64,000 bases of DNA from Blautia schinkii DSM 10518 (GCA_000702025.1 KL370850.1:286359-350358); one strand, 5' to 3'. Shown: positions 34,465-44,121, counted from the stretch's first letter. A program made the numbers and translations. The notes: generated by a model not told the origin, from the sequence alone.

Positions 34465-35136
34465 TCACCCCTTTTCCTGTAGTTCACCGTCTTTTATCAT
34501 CACGACACGTTTGGCATGAGATGCAATCCCCGGGTCATGGGTGATCATCAGTACAGATACCCCTTCGTCATTAAGACGCTGGAACAGCTCCATGACCTGT
34601 GCCCCGGACTTACTGTCCAATGCTCCGGTCGGCTCATCCGCAAGCAAAAGCTTGGGATTATTCACAATGGCTCTGGCAATTGCCACCCTCTGCATCTGTC
34701 CGCCGGAGAGCTGGTTGGGACGGAAGTCTACTCGTTCCGCCAGACCTACGCGCTCCAGAGCTTTCAGCGCTCTGGCCCTCCGCTCCTTTTTCGGAACCTT
34801 GGCATAGTTGAGCGGCATCTCCACGTTGGAAAGAGCACTCTGCCGAGGAAGCAGGTGAAAGCTCTGAAATACAAAACCAATTTTATTTAACCTGATGTCC
34901 GACATATCGTTCTCCGAACAGGAACGGATATCCACCCCGTCCAGCTTGAAACTGCCCTCTGTAGCCTGGTCAAGACAGCCAATAATGTTCATTAAAGTGG
35001 TCTTACCGGAACCTGAAGGTCCCATAATCGCCACATATTCCCCCTCTTCCATAGAAAAATCAACATTTTTTAATACCGGAACTTTCATCTTTCCTTGTTG
35101 ATATTCTTTATAAATCCCCTTTAATTCAAGTATCAT
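34465..35136 (-). CDS. MacB-type ABC transporter ATPase
   Basis: A 223-residue ATPase of the LolD/MacB class. Walker A is GPSGSGKTT, the Q-loop is VFQSFHLLP, the signature is [15 protein letters not shown], Walker B is [12 protein letters not shown] and the switch is His in LMITHD. It drives the MacB-type permease at 31189. Its start overlaps the stop of the upstream adaptor by ATGA. Confidence 0.97.
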   Translation of the reverse strand: MILELKGIYKEYQQGKMKVPVLKNVDFSMEEGEYVAIMGPSGSGKTTLMNIIGCLDQATEGSFKLDGVDIRSCSENDMSDIRLNKIGFVFQSFHLLPRQSALSNVEMPLNYAKVPKKERRARALKALERVGLAERVDFRPNQLSGGQMQRVAIARAIVNNPKLLLADEPTGALDSKSGAQVMELFQRLNDEGVSVLMITHDPGIASHAKRVVMIKDGELQEKG

Positions 35137-36554
35137 CCTACAGCCTCCACATCCTCAGAAAATCCCATATCAGGCGCTCCGTCCATTGGCATAAGCTCTT
35201 CATCCGAAAAGTCCTGGGGCATATCACTCTCATCAAACGGCTCTTCGATCAAATCCGGCTCGTCTTCGTTCGGCTGCATATCTATCGTCCCCGGATCTGT
35301 TACAGCAGGCGATTGTGAACCATCACCTATAGCAGTCCGCGAGCCTTCCGTCATGCCTTCTGTAGGAAATGCGATGCAATCCTTCGTAGTGAGGCCATCG
35401 ACAATTTCGTACTCACCCAGCACTTCGTCATACTGTCCAAGGGTAATACTGCGTTTCTCCAGCTTATCCTTATCATCCGCAGCCCATACATAAGGCTCCT
35501 CGCTGTCAGCATCTACAATAAAGAAATCACTGAGCCATAAACCGGCCTTTTTATCTTCCTGTCCGTTATCTCTCTCTATGTAGACATGCTGTCCCAACAT
35601 TAACCCATCTGAAGAATCCAATTCCACATAGAAGGGGTATGAGCTGGACGTTGTCTGAGAATCACCTGTCTCCATCATACCGTAGTACATGTTGTTATTA
35701 TTATTGTCCGAGCTGGCATTCTCCCTGTCAATGGCCCCCATGGTACCACGCCAGGTTTGATTCTCGTCTACACGCGAACGGATAATGACCGGTTCTCCTT
35801 CAATGATGGTGTCTGCCTTAAGCTCATTGACCTTGCCCTTGATCCGATACGCGCCGGTACTTAAGATGGTAATAAAAGCATCGCTGGCGCCCTCACCGGA
35901 TTCCCCTGTCATATAATCATCACCCATGCTCTCATCAAGGCTGTCTCCGTCCTCGTTGCTCATCTTGGTGGTGTCTATCTTCTGGATCACACCGTCAATC
36001 TCGCTACGCACCTCCGTGTTGGAGGTAGCATTCTGAAGCTTCTGAATCTGAGCCTCCTTACTCTTCTGGTCATATTCGTTTTTCTTCAGAGTCATTTTAT
36101 TTGTTTCTATCTCTATAGTATAGGAAAGCTGATTGTCAGCAGATGCTTTCTTTTTCTCAGCTTCCAGGGTTGATATCTGATCGGCAAGGCTCAGTGCCTC
36201 ATTTTTCAGACGGTCGAGCGCGAGCTTCGCCTCCTGCAGATCCTCCTGGATGCTGCTCAGGTCATATTCAAATAGAAGCTGGCCCTGCTTGACTTCTTCA
36301 CCGGTCTTTACCTTGACTTCCTTAACCTTTCGTCCGCTGTCAATCTTTACCTCTACCGTTTTCTGAGGCTCCACAACTCCGGCAAAACGGTCATCGACAC
36401 CAGAAGCACTGTCCGTAAGTGAACTGACCGTTGACACATATACGACCTCACCATTGGATGCAGAGTCACTGCCCTGGAGATAATACCATACGCCAGCGCC
36501 GATAGCTCCGGCAGCTACGAGTATCCCCCCGACGATCAAAATACGTTTCTTCAT
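35133..36554 (-). CDS. MacA-like adaptor protein with acidic C-terminal tail
   Basis: A 473-residue adaptor. An N-terminal span (ILIVGGILVAAGAIGAGVWYYL) is followed by lipoyl halves (VVEPQKTVEVKIDSGRKVKEVKVKTGEEVKQG and EVRSEIDGVIQKID), a coiled-coil hairpin (about 95-185) and a barrel. The last 60 residues are strongly acidic (NEDEPDLIEEPFDESDMPQDFSDEEL). It is the first gene of the operon, RBS AGGAGG 5-6 nt upstream. Having two different adaptors around one ATPase/permease set is unusual; they may form a mixed assembly or act with different partners. Confidence 0.9.
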   Translation of the reverse strand: MKKRILIVGGILVAAGAIGAGVWYYLQGSDSASNGEVVYVSTVSSLTDSASGVDDRFAGVVEPQKTVEVKIDSGRKVKEVKVKTGEEVKQGQLLFEYDLSSIQEDLQEAKLALDRLKNEALSLADQISTLEAEKKKASADNQLSYTIEIETNKMTLKKNEYDQKSKEAQIQKLQNATSNTEVRSEIDGVIQKIDTTKMSNEDGDSLDESMGDDYMTGESGEGASDAFITILSTGAYRIKGKVNELKADTIIEGEPVIIRSRVDENQTWRGTMGAIDRENASSDNNNNNMYYGMMETGDSQTTSSSYPFYVELDSSDGLMLGQHVYIERDNGQEDKKAGLWLSDFFIVDADSEEPYVWAADDKDKLEKRSITLGQYDEVLGEYEIVDGLTTKDCIAFPTEGMTEGSRTAIGDGSQSPAVTDPGTIDMQPNEDEPDLIEEPFDESDMPQDFSDEELMPMDGAPDMGFSEDVEAVG

Positions 36555-36698
36555 ATTTTCCTCCTAGTCTGCAAACACCTGATCACGTTCCTATCATACC
36601 AGATTCCCCAAAAAAAGAAAAGTCCTGAGGAGAATCATTGCAAATTTCACAAAATATTCATGGTTTTTTTATAAAAATCGTATATATTTAATGCTTTT

Positions 36699-36727
36699 TT
36701 GACTTTTCCGCCAATATCTGATAGAAT
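36699..36727 (+). promoter_or_regulatory. Promoter of the lipoprotein gene
   Basis: TTGACT (36699-36704), 17 bp, TAGAAT (36722-36727), 34 nt before the start. The 206-nt divergent gap also holds the adaptor promoter region, where TATGAT near 36595 on the minus strand is a possible -10. Confidence 0.65.
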
Positions 36728-36760
36728 GGAGTGGAATAATTTGGAAAGGAAAGAACTCGT

Positions 36761-37975
36761 ATGAAGATTGCGCAACGTCTGTTACCTCTGCTCCTGGTTA
36801 TCCTGGCCGTAATTGGTATCGGCTGTTCCCACGTGGATAAGACGGTAGTGGAGGACGTCATCACAAATGAACTGGATTTATTAAAAAATCTGGATTCAAA
36901 AACGACACAGAAGTATATCTCCTACAAAGAACTATTTCCCGATGCCGGGGAAGAAGTCAAACTATCCGATGAAGTAAAAGAAGTGTTTTCCCTCTTTTTC
37001 CAGGATTTCGATTATAAAATTCTGGATATTGACGTCGACAAAGACAAAAAAACAGCAACAGCCTCTATCCGGCTTTCTACCATGGATGCTCATACCCTGG
37101 CGAAAGATTTCGCCGCATCCCAGTTAAAAATGGAAATCCTGGAAGCTGCTGATGCCGATTCCCAAAATACAGAAGATATCACGATTTCATTAGAAGAACG
37201 TTACCTTATCCTGGATCAGCTCCTGAAAACCAATGAGTATGATTCCGTAGAGTCAAATTGTACCATTAAGCTTGTGGATAAGGGAGATAAAGATGAAATA
37301 TGGGAGATCAAACGGACGTATTCCCTGGAGAATGACCTTGTCGGCGGTCTTATGACCTATCTGTCCGATCCAGATATCCTCTCACCTGAGGATACCTTAG
37401 CAGTCTATCTCAAAACCCTTAAGAAAATGGATATGGAAGAAATGAGCAATTATCTCGGCGTGGAAAGTATTCTCAATACCTCCGACACAGCCAAAAATGC
37501 CATCGCTTCCGCTCTTGTTGAGCAAGTACATAAAAATTTCAACTACGAAGTAAAAGAAAGCAGTATTGACGGCTATAATGCTGTCGTAAATACGGAGATT
37601 TCTACTTTCGACAGTGATGCCATCCTCTCTGCTTACCAAAAGGAGCTGGACACATACCTGTCTTCTCCTGATGCAGTAATCGATGGTTCCCAGAAGCGCT
37701 ACCAGAAATCTCATGAACTTCTTCTGGATAGTATTGAGTCCAACACCACGGTCAAGACTGCGCCGGCTGCCTTCCATTTCACTAATGACGGTGTCTCATG
37801 GAAATTAAAGGATGAAAGCAGCGAGCTTGGCAATGCCATATTCGGTACGCTTACCACCTCGCCGGTGGAGGACGGGGATGATGCAGTCAATGAGGCCTCG
37901 GAAGACACTTCGGAGGAGTATTCTGAGGACGATTCCGGGGATGGTACCGAAGATGATTCCGGGGATGATTCCTGA
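36761..37975 (+). CDS. Hypothetical lipoprotein with duplicated NTF2-like regions
   Basis: A 404-residue lipoprotein: signal LLLVILAVIGIG then Cys in the lipobox. Two regions of alternating helix and strand (about 30-195 and 210-350) each contain a long-helix start (DVITNELDLLKNLD; DTLAVYLKTLKKMD) and end with a tryptophan strand (EIWEIKRTYSLEN; GVSWKLKDESSEL). They look like two DUF4878/DUF5105-type NTF2-like domains; this is inference. The C-terminal tail (DDSGDGTEDDSGDDS) is encoded by a 12-bp repeat. Start ATG follows GGAAAGGAAAG. Divergent from the MacAB operon, with which it may function. Function unknown. Confidence 0.8.
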   Translation: MKIAQRLLPLLLVILAVIGIGCSHVDKTVVEDVITNELDLLKNLDSKTTQKYISYKELFPDAGEEVKLSDEVKEVFSLFFQDFDYKILDIDVDKDKKTATASIRLSTMDAHTLAKDFAASQLKMEILEAADADSQNTEDITISLEERYLILDQLLKTNEYDSVESNCTIKLVDKGDKDEIWEIKRTYSLENDLVGGLMTYLSDPDILSPEDTLAVYLKTLKKMDMEEMSNYLGVESILNTSDTAKNAIASALVEQVHKNFNYEVKESSIDGYNAVVNTEISTFDSDAILSAYQKELDTYLSSPDAVIDGSQKRYQKSHELLLDSIESNTTVKTAPAAFHFTNDGVSWKLKDESSELGNAIFGTLTTSPVEDGDDAVNEASEDTSEEYSEDDSGDGTEDDSGDDS

Positions 37976-38002
37976 ACTGATTCCGGAGCTGATTCCAGGG
38001 AA
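37931..38002 (+). repeat. 12-bp tandem repeat across a stop codon
   Basis: Six 12-bp units variant on GATTCCGGGGAT (37931, 37943, 37955, 37967, 37979, 37991). The stop codon TGA (37973-37975) arises by substitution inside unit four, so units five and six are outside the gene while keeping the repeat. Confidence 0.75.
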
Positions 38003-38018
38003 TATATAGAAGAATAAT

Positions 38019-38050
38019 AAAATCCGCCTGCACGGTCAGGCGGATTTTTA
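38019..38050 (+). terminator. Terminator of the lipoprotein gene
   Basis: AAATCCGCCTG pairs with CAGGCGGATTT around a 6-nt loop, followed by TTTTA. The next 130 nt to the TSUP stop hold nothing I can name. Confidence 0.85.
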
Positions 38051-38181
38051 CGTTTTGACTTATTATAATGATTTAGCGTCCCAAAATGCGTTCTGAGACA
38101 GTTTAGGGACTTTATATCTTATGATACTGCTGCATTTACAGGACTGTAACGTTTATGGTTCATTAAGTCTTACATATAGTC

Positions 38182-38943
38182 TCACATATCCGCAATAATC
38201 TTGATAAAGAGAAGCACGATGACCACCAAAATGATGGGTCTGACAATCTTACTGCCATTCTTCATTACCATTCCTGAACCGACATAATGGCCTGCAATCG
38301 AAAACACTGCCGCGGCCAGGCCAAGCGGAAAGACAATCTTGCCGCTGAAAAGGAATACGCCCAGAGCCGCCACATTAGAGGACAGATTAGCAAGCTTCAT
38401 ATTACCGGAAGCCTTTGCCACCTTCATTTTCGCCAAGCCTGTGTAGAGCAGGAGGAGAAAAGTCCCGGTTCCCGGACCGTAAAATCCGTCATAACACCCT
38501 ACAGCCAGGGAGGAAATTCCACATAAAACCCACTGCTTTTTCCGGGATATCTCTGTCTCGGGAGCATCTGTGTCCAGATTTTTCTTCTTCAGCACATAGA
38601 ATGCCACCAGAGGAAGAACCGGGATCAGCATCCACTTCAAAAACTTATCAGAGGCCAAAAGCGCAAGATTGGCGCCTATGTAAGAGCCCAGCAGCGCCAT
38701 GGAAATACAAGGCACTGCCAGCCCCCAGTCCACAAAACGGTTTTTGCAGAGACGAACCGTGGAGATCACGGTTCCCGCCGCTGACGAGAGCTTATTGGTG
38801 GCAATGGCATTGTGCATAGGCACACCTGCGAACAGATATGCCGGAAGCGCGATCAGTCCGCCGCCGCCCGCCACCGCGTCCACAAAGCTTGCCAGAAAAA
38901 CAAGCGGACAAACAATCAAAAAGGTCTGTATGGTAAGCTCCAT
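38182..38943 (-). CDS. TSUP-family (TauE/SafE) membrane transporter
   Basis: A 253-residue protein with about eight membrane segments. The N-terminus FLASFVDAVAGGGGLIALPAYLFAGVPMHNAIATNKLSS is the TSUP hallmark, repeated in the second half as SLAVGCYDGFYGPGTGTFLLLLYTGL...ASGNMKLANLSSNVAAL. Family members export or import sulfite, sulfoacetate or other organosulfur or small organic anions; the substrate here is unknown. It sits 11 nt after aspS on the same strand and may be read with it. Confidence 0.92.
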   Translation of the reverse strand: MELTIQTFLIVCPLVFLASFVDAVAGGGGLIALPAYLFAGVPMHNAIATNKLSSAAGTVISTVRLCKNRFVDWGLAVPCISMALLGSYIGANLALLASDKFLKWMLIPVLPLVAFYVLKKKNLDTDAPETEISRKKQWVLCGISSLAVGCYDGFYGPGTGTFLLLLYTGLAKMKVAKASGNMKLANLSSNVAALGVFLFSGKIVFPLGLAAAVFSIAGHYVGSGMVMKNGSKIVRPIILVVIVLLFIKIIADM

Positions 38944-38954
38944 CTCCTACGACC

Positions 38955-40748
38955 TCAAGCCTTTTCTTCCGGCTCCACGGTAAGTCCCAGTTCCTTTAAC
39001 TGAACCTCGCTCACACGTCCGGGCGACTGTGTCATCAGGCAGGAGGCATCCTTCACCTTCGGGAAAGCGATCACCTCGCGGATACTGTCTACCTTAGCCA
39101 TCAGCATGACCAGACGGTCAAGTCCGTAGGCAAGTCCTGCGTGAGGCGGAACTCCGTATTTAAACGCATTGAGCAGGAAACCAAACTGCTCGTAGGCAGC
39201 TTCCTTTGTGAAACCAAGAGCCTCAAACATTCTTTCCTGAATATCATTCTGGTGGATTCGCACACTTCCGCCGCCAATCTCATTACCGTTGAGCACGATA
39301 TCGTAAGCCTTTGCGCGTACCTTACCCGGGTCTGTATCAAGGAGCGGCAGGTCCTCATCCATAAGCATGGTAAACGGATGGTGCATCGCGGTATAACGCT
39401 GTTCCTCCTCACTCCACTCAAGAAGCGGGAATTCTGTCACCCACACAAAACGGTATTCATCTTTATCCAAAAGCTCCATCTGCTTAGCAAGCTCTACACG
39501 AAGAGCACCCAGCACATCATAAACCACCTTATTCTTATCAGCCGCAAACAAGAGCAGATCTCCCGGCTTGCCTTCCATAGCAGCTACCAGGGCGTCCATC
39601 TCCTCATCGCTCATAAACTTGGCGAAGGAGGATTTCCTGCTGCCGTCCTCAGCAATTGCAATATAGGCCAATCCCTTTGCGCCGTAATCCTTGGCGAAAT
39701 CAACCAGCTTATCTATCTTCTTACGCGGCATTGCGCCCTGGCCCTCAGCGTTGATACCACGGACACTTCCGCCATTTTCCAGAGCACCTGTAAACACGGC
39801 GAAGCCACAGCCCTTCACAATATCGCTCACATCATGAAGCTCCATGCCAAATCTTAAGTCCGGTTTATCGGACCCAAAACGATTCATAGCTTCCTGCCAG
39901 GTGATTCTCTGAATCGGCAGAGACACCTCTACCCCCAGCACTTCTTTAAATAAGAAGGCCAGATATCTCTCATTCACATCAATAACATCATCCACATCCA
40001 CAAAGGAAAGCTCCATGTCAATCTGGGTAAACTCAGGCTGACGGTCCGCACGAAGGTCCTCGTCACGGAAACAGCGTGCAATCTGGATATAACGGTCATA
40101 TCCAGAGCACATCAAAAGCTGCTTATAAAGCTGCGGTGACTGTGGAAGTCCGTAAAATGACCCAGGATGAACACGGGACGGTACCAGATAATCGCGGGCC
40201 CCTTCCGGTGTGCTCTTGCCCAGCATCGGTGTCTCTATCTCCAGGAAGCCTTCCTGTGCAAAGAACTGTCTGGTAAGCATAGCCACCTGGCTCTTGAGCA
40301 TGATATTTCTCTGGAGGTCAGGTCTTCTCAAGTCCAAATAACGGTACTTTAAACGAATCTCATCCTTTGTCTTACTGTTTTCTTCGATTGGAAAGGGTGG
40401 TACCTCGGACTCTGCCAGCACGCGCAGAGCTTTCACACGCATCTCAATCTCTCCGGTAGCCAGGTTCTCATTTACTGCGCCGCCGCGCTTCTCCACGATA
40501 CCTGTCACCGCGATCACGAATTCACTGCGGAGCTTTCCTGCTTTTTCAAAGCCTTCTTCATCAATGCTGCCGTTCTCAAAGATCAGCTGCATGATACCGG
40601 AACGGTCACGTAAATCCACGAACACAATTCCACCCTTGTTACGTGCTTTCTGTACCCATCCCATCAGGGTGATCTCGCTGCCGATCATTTCTTTTGTTAC
40701 CTCTGCACATCGGCAGCTTCTGTGCAGACCCTTCATACTCTCAGCCAT
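38955..40748 (-). CDS. aspS: Aspartyl-tRNA synthetase
   Basis: A 597-residue bacterial-type AspRS. It has an N-terminal OB-fold anticodon domain (ITLMGWVQKARNKGGIVFVDLRDRSGIMQL), class II motif 2 ARCFRDEDLRADRQPEFTQID, the bacterial GAD insertion (about 285-420) and motif 3 GLAYGLDRLVMLM. It charges tRNA-Asp. ATG at 40748 with GAGGAG 8 nt upstream. The gene follows hisS by 18 nt, the usual Firmicutes hisS-aspS order. No T-box is present in the gap. Confidence 0.98.
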   Translation of the reverse strand: MAESMKGLHRSCRCAEVTKEMIGSEITLMGWVQKARNKGGIVFVDLRDRSGIMQLIFENGSIDEEGFEKAGKLRSEFVIAVTGIVEKRGGAVNENLATGEIEMRVKALRVLAESEVPPFPIEENSKTKDEIRLKYRYLDLRRPDLQRNIMLKSQVAMLTRQFFAQEGFLEIETPMLGKSTPEGARDYLVPSRVHPGSFYGLPQSPQLYKQLLMCSGYDRYIQIARCFRDEDLRADRQPEFTQIDMELSFVDVDDVIDVNERYLAFLFKEVLGVEVSLPIQRITWQEAMNRFGSDKPDLRFGMELHDVSDIVKGCGFAVFTGALENGGSVRGINAEGQGAMPRKKIDKLVDFAKDYGAKGLAYIAIAEDGSRKSSFAKFMSDEEMDALVAAMEGKPGDLLLFAADKNKVVYDVLGALRVELAKQMELLDKDEYRFVWVTEFPLLEWSEEEQRYTAMHHPFTMLMDEDLPLLDTDPGKVRAKAYDIVLNGNEIGGGSVRIHQNDIQERMFEALGFTKEAAYEQFGFLLNAFKYGVPPHAGLAYGLDRLVMLMAKVDSIREVIAFPKVKDASCLMTQSPGRVSEVQLKELGLTVEPEEKA

Positions 40749-40766
40749 ACTTGTCTCTCCTCTTTT

Positions 40767-42023
40767 CTACATTCTGTCCCTGAAGAACTCCACGAAATCC
40801 GTGTAGCCCTCTGTCATAAGCTGTTCCTTCTGGAATTTTTTATTTTTCTTCATAATAGATATGTTTACCTGAGTTCCCTTGGTTCTCTCCTCTGCGGCCT
40901 GCGCAAGGATTGTCTGCAGCTTGTCCGCAGGCATATTTTTCTCAATAAGATAAGCCTTTTTACCGTTTTTCGTGGGCGCCTCATAACCACGCTCCAGAAG
41001 CAGCATCACGATTCGCTCGAAGCCGATGGAAAAACCGCAGGCGCTGGTATCGTTGCCTGTGAATTTGCCGATCATCTCATCATAGCGTCCGCCGCCGCCC
41101 ACGCTGCCGCCGAACTCATCCATAGCGATTTCAAAAATAGGGCCCGTATAATAGGACATTCCCCTCACCAGCGTAGGATCAAAGCTCATCTTAAAGTCCG
41201 CCGTCTTTACCGCATCCACCGTGGAAATGATCGTCTCCAGATCCCCGGCAACCTTAGGATCAAGCACATCCTTCAGCTTGTCCTTCAGGAAACGTACGCC
41301 CTGCACATCGGAGCTGACCTCCTGGAACAGTCCCAGATATGTCTCAATACTTTCCTTCGAAAAGCCTTCTTTTTCCAGCTCTGCTGCAACTCCGTCAAGA
41401 CCGATCTTATCCATTTTGTCAAGAATGATGAACACAGTCTCAAAACTCTCTGCCGGGAAACCGCTGTACTGAGCCATGGCCTTAAGTATCTTCCTGTCAT
41501 TGATCCGGATGGTGAAATTATGGAAATCCAGCTTGCCGAGAAGCGTGGTAGTCGCCAGTACAAGCTCAATCTCCGCCATGTAGGTAGGGTCGCCTAAAAT
41601 ATCAATGTCACACTGCATGAACTGGCGGAATCTGCCTCTCTGGGGCCTGTCTGCCCTCCACACATTTCCCATCTGCAGAGCCTTAAACGGCGCTGGCAGC
41701 TCGTTGGCATTGTTGGAATAATATCTGGAAAGAGGCACGGTCAGATCATAACGAAGCCCGGAATCCACCAGGTCTGCCTCTTCCTTGGCGCTCTCAAGCT
41801 TCAGCTTCTCACCGCGCTTAAGGATTTTAAAAATCAGCTTTTCATTTTCTCCGCCCTGCTTGCTGCAGAGATTCTCAATGTGCTCCACACACGGAGTCTC
41901 AATGGAAGAAAATCCGAAGGTACCATAGGTCTCGCGGATCATGTTCATCACATAATTGCGGATTTCCATCTCCTTTGGTAATATGTCTTTCATGCCGGTC
42001 ACCGGCTTTTTCTTTAATGCCAT
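40767..42023 (-). CDS. hisS: Histidyl-tRNA synthetase
   Basis: A 418-residue class II synthetase. Motif 1 region is FGFSSIETPCVEHIE, motif 2 is VWRADRPQRGRFRQFMQCDIDILG, the HisA motif is RGMSYYTGPIFEI, and the C-terminal anticodon domain has NISIMKKNKKFQKEQLMTEGYTDFV. It charges tRNA-His. ATG at 42023 follows AAGGAGG at 5 nt. The length is typical. It lies between the HD-domain gene and aspS. Confidence 0.98.
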   Translation of the reverse strand: MALKKKPVTGMKDILPKEMEIRNYVMNMIRETYGTFGFSSIETPCVEHIENLCSKQGGENEKLIFKILKRGEKLKLESAKEEADLVDSGLRYDLTVPLSRYYSNNANELPAPFKALQMGNVWRADRPQRGRFRQFMQCDIDILGDPTYMAEIELVLATTTLLGKLDFHNFTIRINDRKILKAMAQYSGFPAESFETVFIILDKMDKIGLDGVAAELEKEGFSKESIETYLGLFQEVSSDVQGVRFLKDKLKDVLDPKVAGDLETIISTVDAVKTADFKMSFDPTLVRGMSYYTGPIFEIAMDEFGGSVGGGGRYDEMIGKFTGNDTSACGFSIGFERIVMLLLERGYEAPTKNGKKAYLIEKNMPADKLQTILAQAAEERTKGTQVNISIMKKNKKFQKEQLMTEGYTDFVEFFRDRM

Positions 42024-42039
42024 GTCATCCTCCTTAAAT

Positions 42040-42600
42040 TTATTGATGCACTACTCTCTGAAATGCAAGAAATACTTCCATATCAAAGTTTTTTACTTCC
42101 TCGATCATTAATTCCATCACCGCGCCCATCTCAAAGGCTTTACGGTACGGTCTGTCGGAGCTTAAGGCAGCGAACACATCGCACACCCTCAGTATCCTTG
42201 CTCCTACGGGAATCTCCTCCCCTGACTTATTGGAGGGATATCCGCTGCCGTCATAATTTTCATGATGGTAAAGAATACTCTCCAGGATAAAATCCGAATA
42301 CCCCTGACCCTTCAGCTCTTCGTAGCCAAGCGTGGAATGCATACGGACATATTTGAGTTCCTCAATCACAAGAGGGTCACTCTCCTGCCCATTGATATAC
42401 CCGGTAAGCTTAAGCTTGCCGATATCGTGCAGCATCCCTGCGATCGCCAGCTCATAGCACTGGTCTTTCATAAGCCCCATCTCTTCCGCGACCGCGTAAG
42501 CGAGATTACTCACGACCATTCCATGATTCAGCTCTGATGACAAATCAAATTCCAGTATTCTGTCCTTTGCGTTTGTGTTTATCTTCTGTGCCGTATCCAA
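42040..42600 (-). CDS. HD-GYP-like phosphohydrolase
   Basis: A stand-alone HD domain with the HD-GYP variant features: MLHDIGKLKLTGYI, a HH pair in YHHENYDGSGYP, and ILRVCDVFAALSSDRPYRKAF. HD-GYP enzymes hydrolyse cyclic di-GMP. Here there is no receiver domain, so the substrate and trigger are uncertain. Two starts are possible: TTG at 42600 with GGGAGG 7 nt upstream (186 residues, used here), or ATG at 42615 with no good ribosome-binding site (191 residues). Same operon as hemZ and hisS. Confidence 0.85.
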   Translation of the reverse strand: MDTAQKINTNAKDRILEFDLSSELNHGMVVSNLAYAVAEEMGLMKDQCYELAIAGMLHDIGKLKLTGYINGQESDPLVIEELKYVRMHSTLGYEELKGQGYSDFILESILYHHENYDGSGYPSNKSGEEIPVGARILRVCDVFAALSSDRPYRKAFEMGAVMELMIEEVKNFDMEVFLAFQRVVHQ

Positions 42601-42618
42601 GGGTATACCTCCCATCTG

Positions 42619-44121
42619 CTATAGCCAGGCAGTGATTCCTGTCCGTTTTCTCTCGATCATTTCATCAATGCGGGTGATATAATTCGTGACATCCTTCACA
42701 TTTTCCACCCGCTCAATACGCTGTCCATGGTCAAATACAAGCTTGGAGGAGCCTCCTGCCCCTAAAGCGATTATGGGCTGTTTTTCCTCCATAATCAGTA
42801 TATTGTAAATCCCCGCTTTGTCAACCTTTGCATAGCCTACATTTTCAAAATTTCCCTTCATATTTTTCTGTCTGTACAAATAATAGGGTCCCATTTCCAT
42901 TTCATAGGCCGCACGCATGGTCATATCCATAATTTCCTGGTTGTTCTCAAAGGTCATTTCCTGGTACTGGTCCTTAAACATATTCAGCCTGGCCGCGCGT
43001 TTCACTGCAAGAGAATGCACGGTAAGGCTGTCCGGGTCAAGACTCCGAATCTGCCCCAATGTATTTTTCACCATAGAAATATCCTCGCCGGGTAGTCCGA
43101 CAATCAAATCCATGTTAATATTGTTATATCCAAGTTCTCTTGCAAGAAGGAATGCCTCCCGTGTCTGTTCCACGGTGTGGCGTCTGCCGATAATATCAAG
43201 CGTCTGCTGATTCATGGTCTGCGGATTTACGGAAATCCGGCTCACGGGAAATTCCTGTATTGCTTCCAGCTTTTCCCTGGTAATGCTGTCCGGCCGTCCG
43301 GCCTCAATGGTGAACTCCTCAAGTCCCTCGTAGGTGAACGCCTCTCCGAGGGCTGTCAGAAGTCTGCGGAGCTGGTCCGGCTCAAGTGTGGTCGGCGTGC
43401 CTCCGCCAATATAAATCGTATCCAGCTTGCGTCCCCGCATCATCGCGGAAACCTCCCGGATTTCTTTACACAGTGCGTCCAGGTAATCGTCCACCTTCTT
43501 CTGCCACTGCTTAAGCGGATAGGAGCTGAAGGAACAGTAAAGACAGATGCTTGGGCAGAAAGGAATGCCTACATAGAGACTGTAGCCATTCTCATAATCA
43601 ATATTTTTTAAGATTTCGCGTTCACGGTTAGCAATGGTGATCGCCAGCGCCGCTTTCTGCGGACTGACCAGATAACTGTCACGCATCACCTTGGCTGCTT
43701 CCGTATTTTTCATCCCTGACTCGATCATCCCCATGGCAAGCTTGGCCGGACGGATACCGGTAAGATTTCCCCAAGGCAGTGTTCTGCCTGTGAGCTTATG
43801 AAGCACCTGATAGAGGGAATACTTGAGAACATCTTTGTTTTGCTTGCGCAGTGTTGTTTTACAAGAAATAAGGGCATCCGTATTATTTTCTCGGGAGTGC
43901 CCTTCTATCACAGCCGCTGAGGCCGTGCCATTGTGTTCCTTTGATTTATAGCGGATGAGATAACTGTCATCCTCACGCCCTATCCGAAAGCAGATATCAT
44001 ACTCCTCATCGTCTTCGCTGTAGGATGTATGTATCTCCGCTTCCGGATAAAACGCTTTAATCAATTCATACACATCATGTTCAAATTCTCTGTCCAAAAA
44101 CAGAATACCGATTCTACACAA
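42619..44121 (-). CDS. hemZ: HemZ-type radical SAM coproporphyrinogen dehydrogenase
   Basis: A radical SAM protein of the HemN/HemW group that matches the HemZ form seen in this gene order in Clostridia. The cluster motif is CPSICLYC in GIPFCPSICLYCSFSSYP, followed by YIGGGTPTTLEPDQL, EAGRPDSIT and RISVNPQTMN. The family converts coproporphyrinogen III to protoporphyrinogen, but in anaerobes without complete haem synthesis the role may differ. An ATG at 44163 exists, but AGAGGT lies 9 nt before a TTG at 44121, giving a 500-residue protein starting CRIGILFLDREFEHDVYE; I prefer that start. It overlaps the upstream hydrolase by 8 nt. Confidence 0.88.
   Translation of the reverse strand: MCRIGILFLDREFEHDVYELIKAFYPEAEIHTSYSEDDEEYDICFRIGREDDSYLIRYKSKEHNGTASAAVIEGHSRENNTDALISCKTTLRKQNKDVLKYSLYQVLHKLTGRTLPWGNLTGIRPAKLAMGMIESGMKNTEAAKVMRDSYLVSPQKAALAITIANREREILKNIDYENGYSLYVGIPFCPSICLYCSFSSYPLKQWQKKVDDYLDALCKEIREVSAMMRGRKLDTIYIGGGTPTTLEPDQLRRLLTALGEAFTYEGLEEFTIEAGRPDSITREKLEAIQEFPVSRISVNPQTMNQQTLDIIGRRHTVEQTREAFLLARELGYNNINMDLIVGLPGEDISMVKNTLGQIRSLDPDSLTVHSLAVKRAARLNMFKDQYQEMTFENNQEIMDMTMRAAYEMEMGPYYLYRQKNMKGNFENVGYAKVDKAGIYNILIMEEKQPIIALGAGGSSKLVFDHGQRIERVENVKDVTNYITRIDEMIERKRTGITAWL

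Noticed and set aside
37812-38009. A second frame through the lipoprotein tail with repeated MIPG residues
   Set aside because: It is a by-product of the 12-bp repeat, which is open in more than one frame.
40722-41597. A 291-codon plus-strand frame
   Set aside because: It lies opposite hisS, has no family resemblance or start signal, and is explained by codon structure of the real gene.
38955-42039. T-box leaders for hisS and aspS
   Set aside because: The gaps are only 16-18 nt and contain no T-box sequence.
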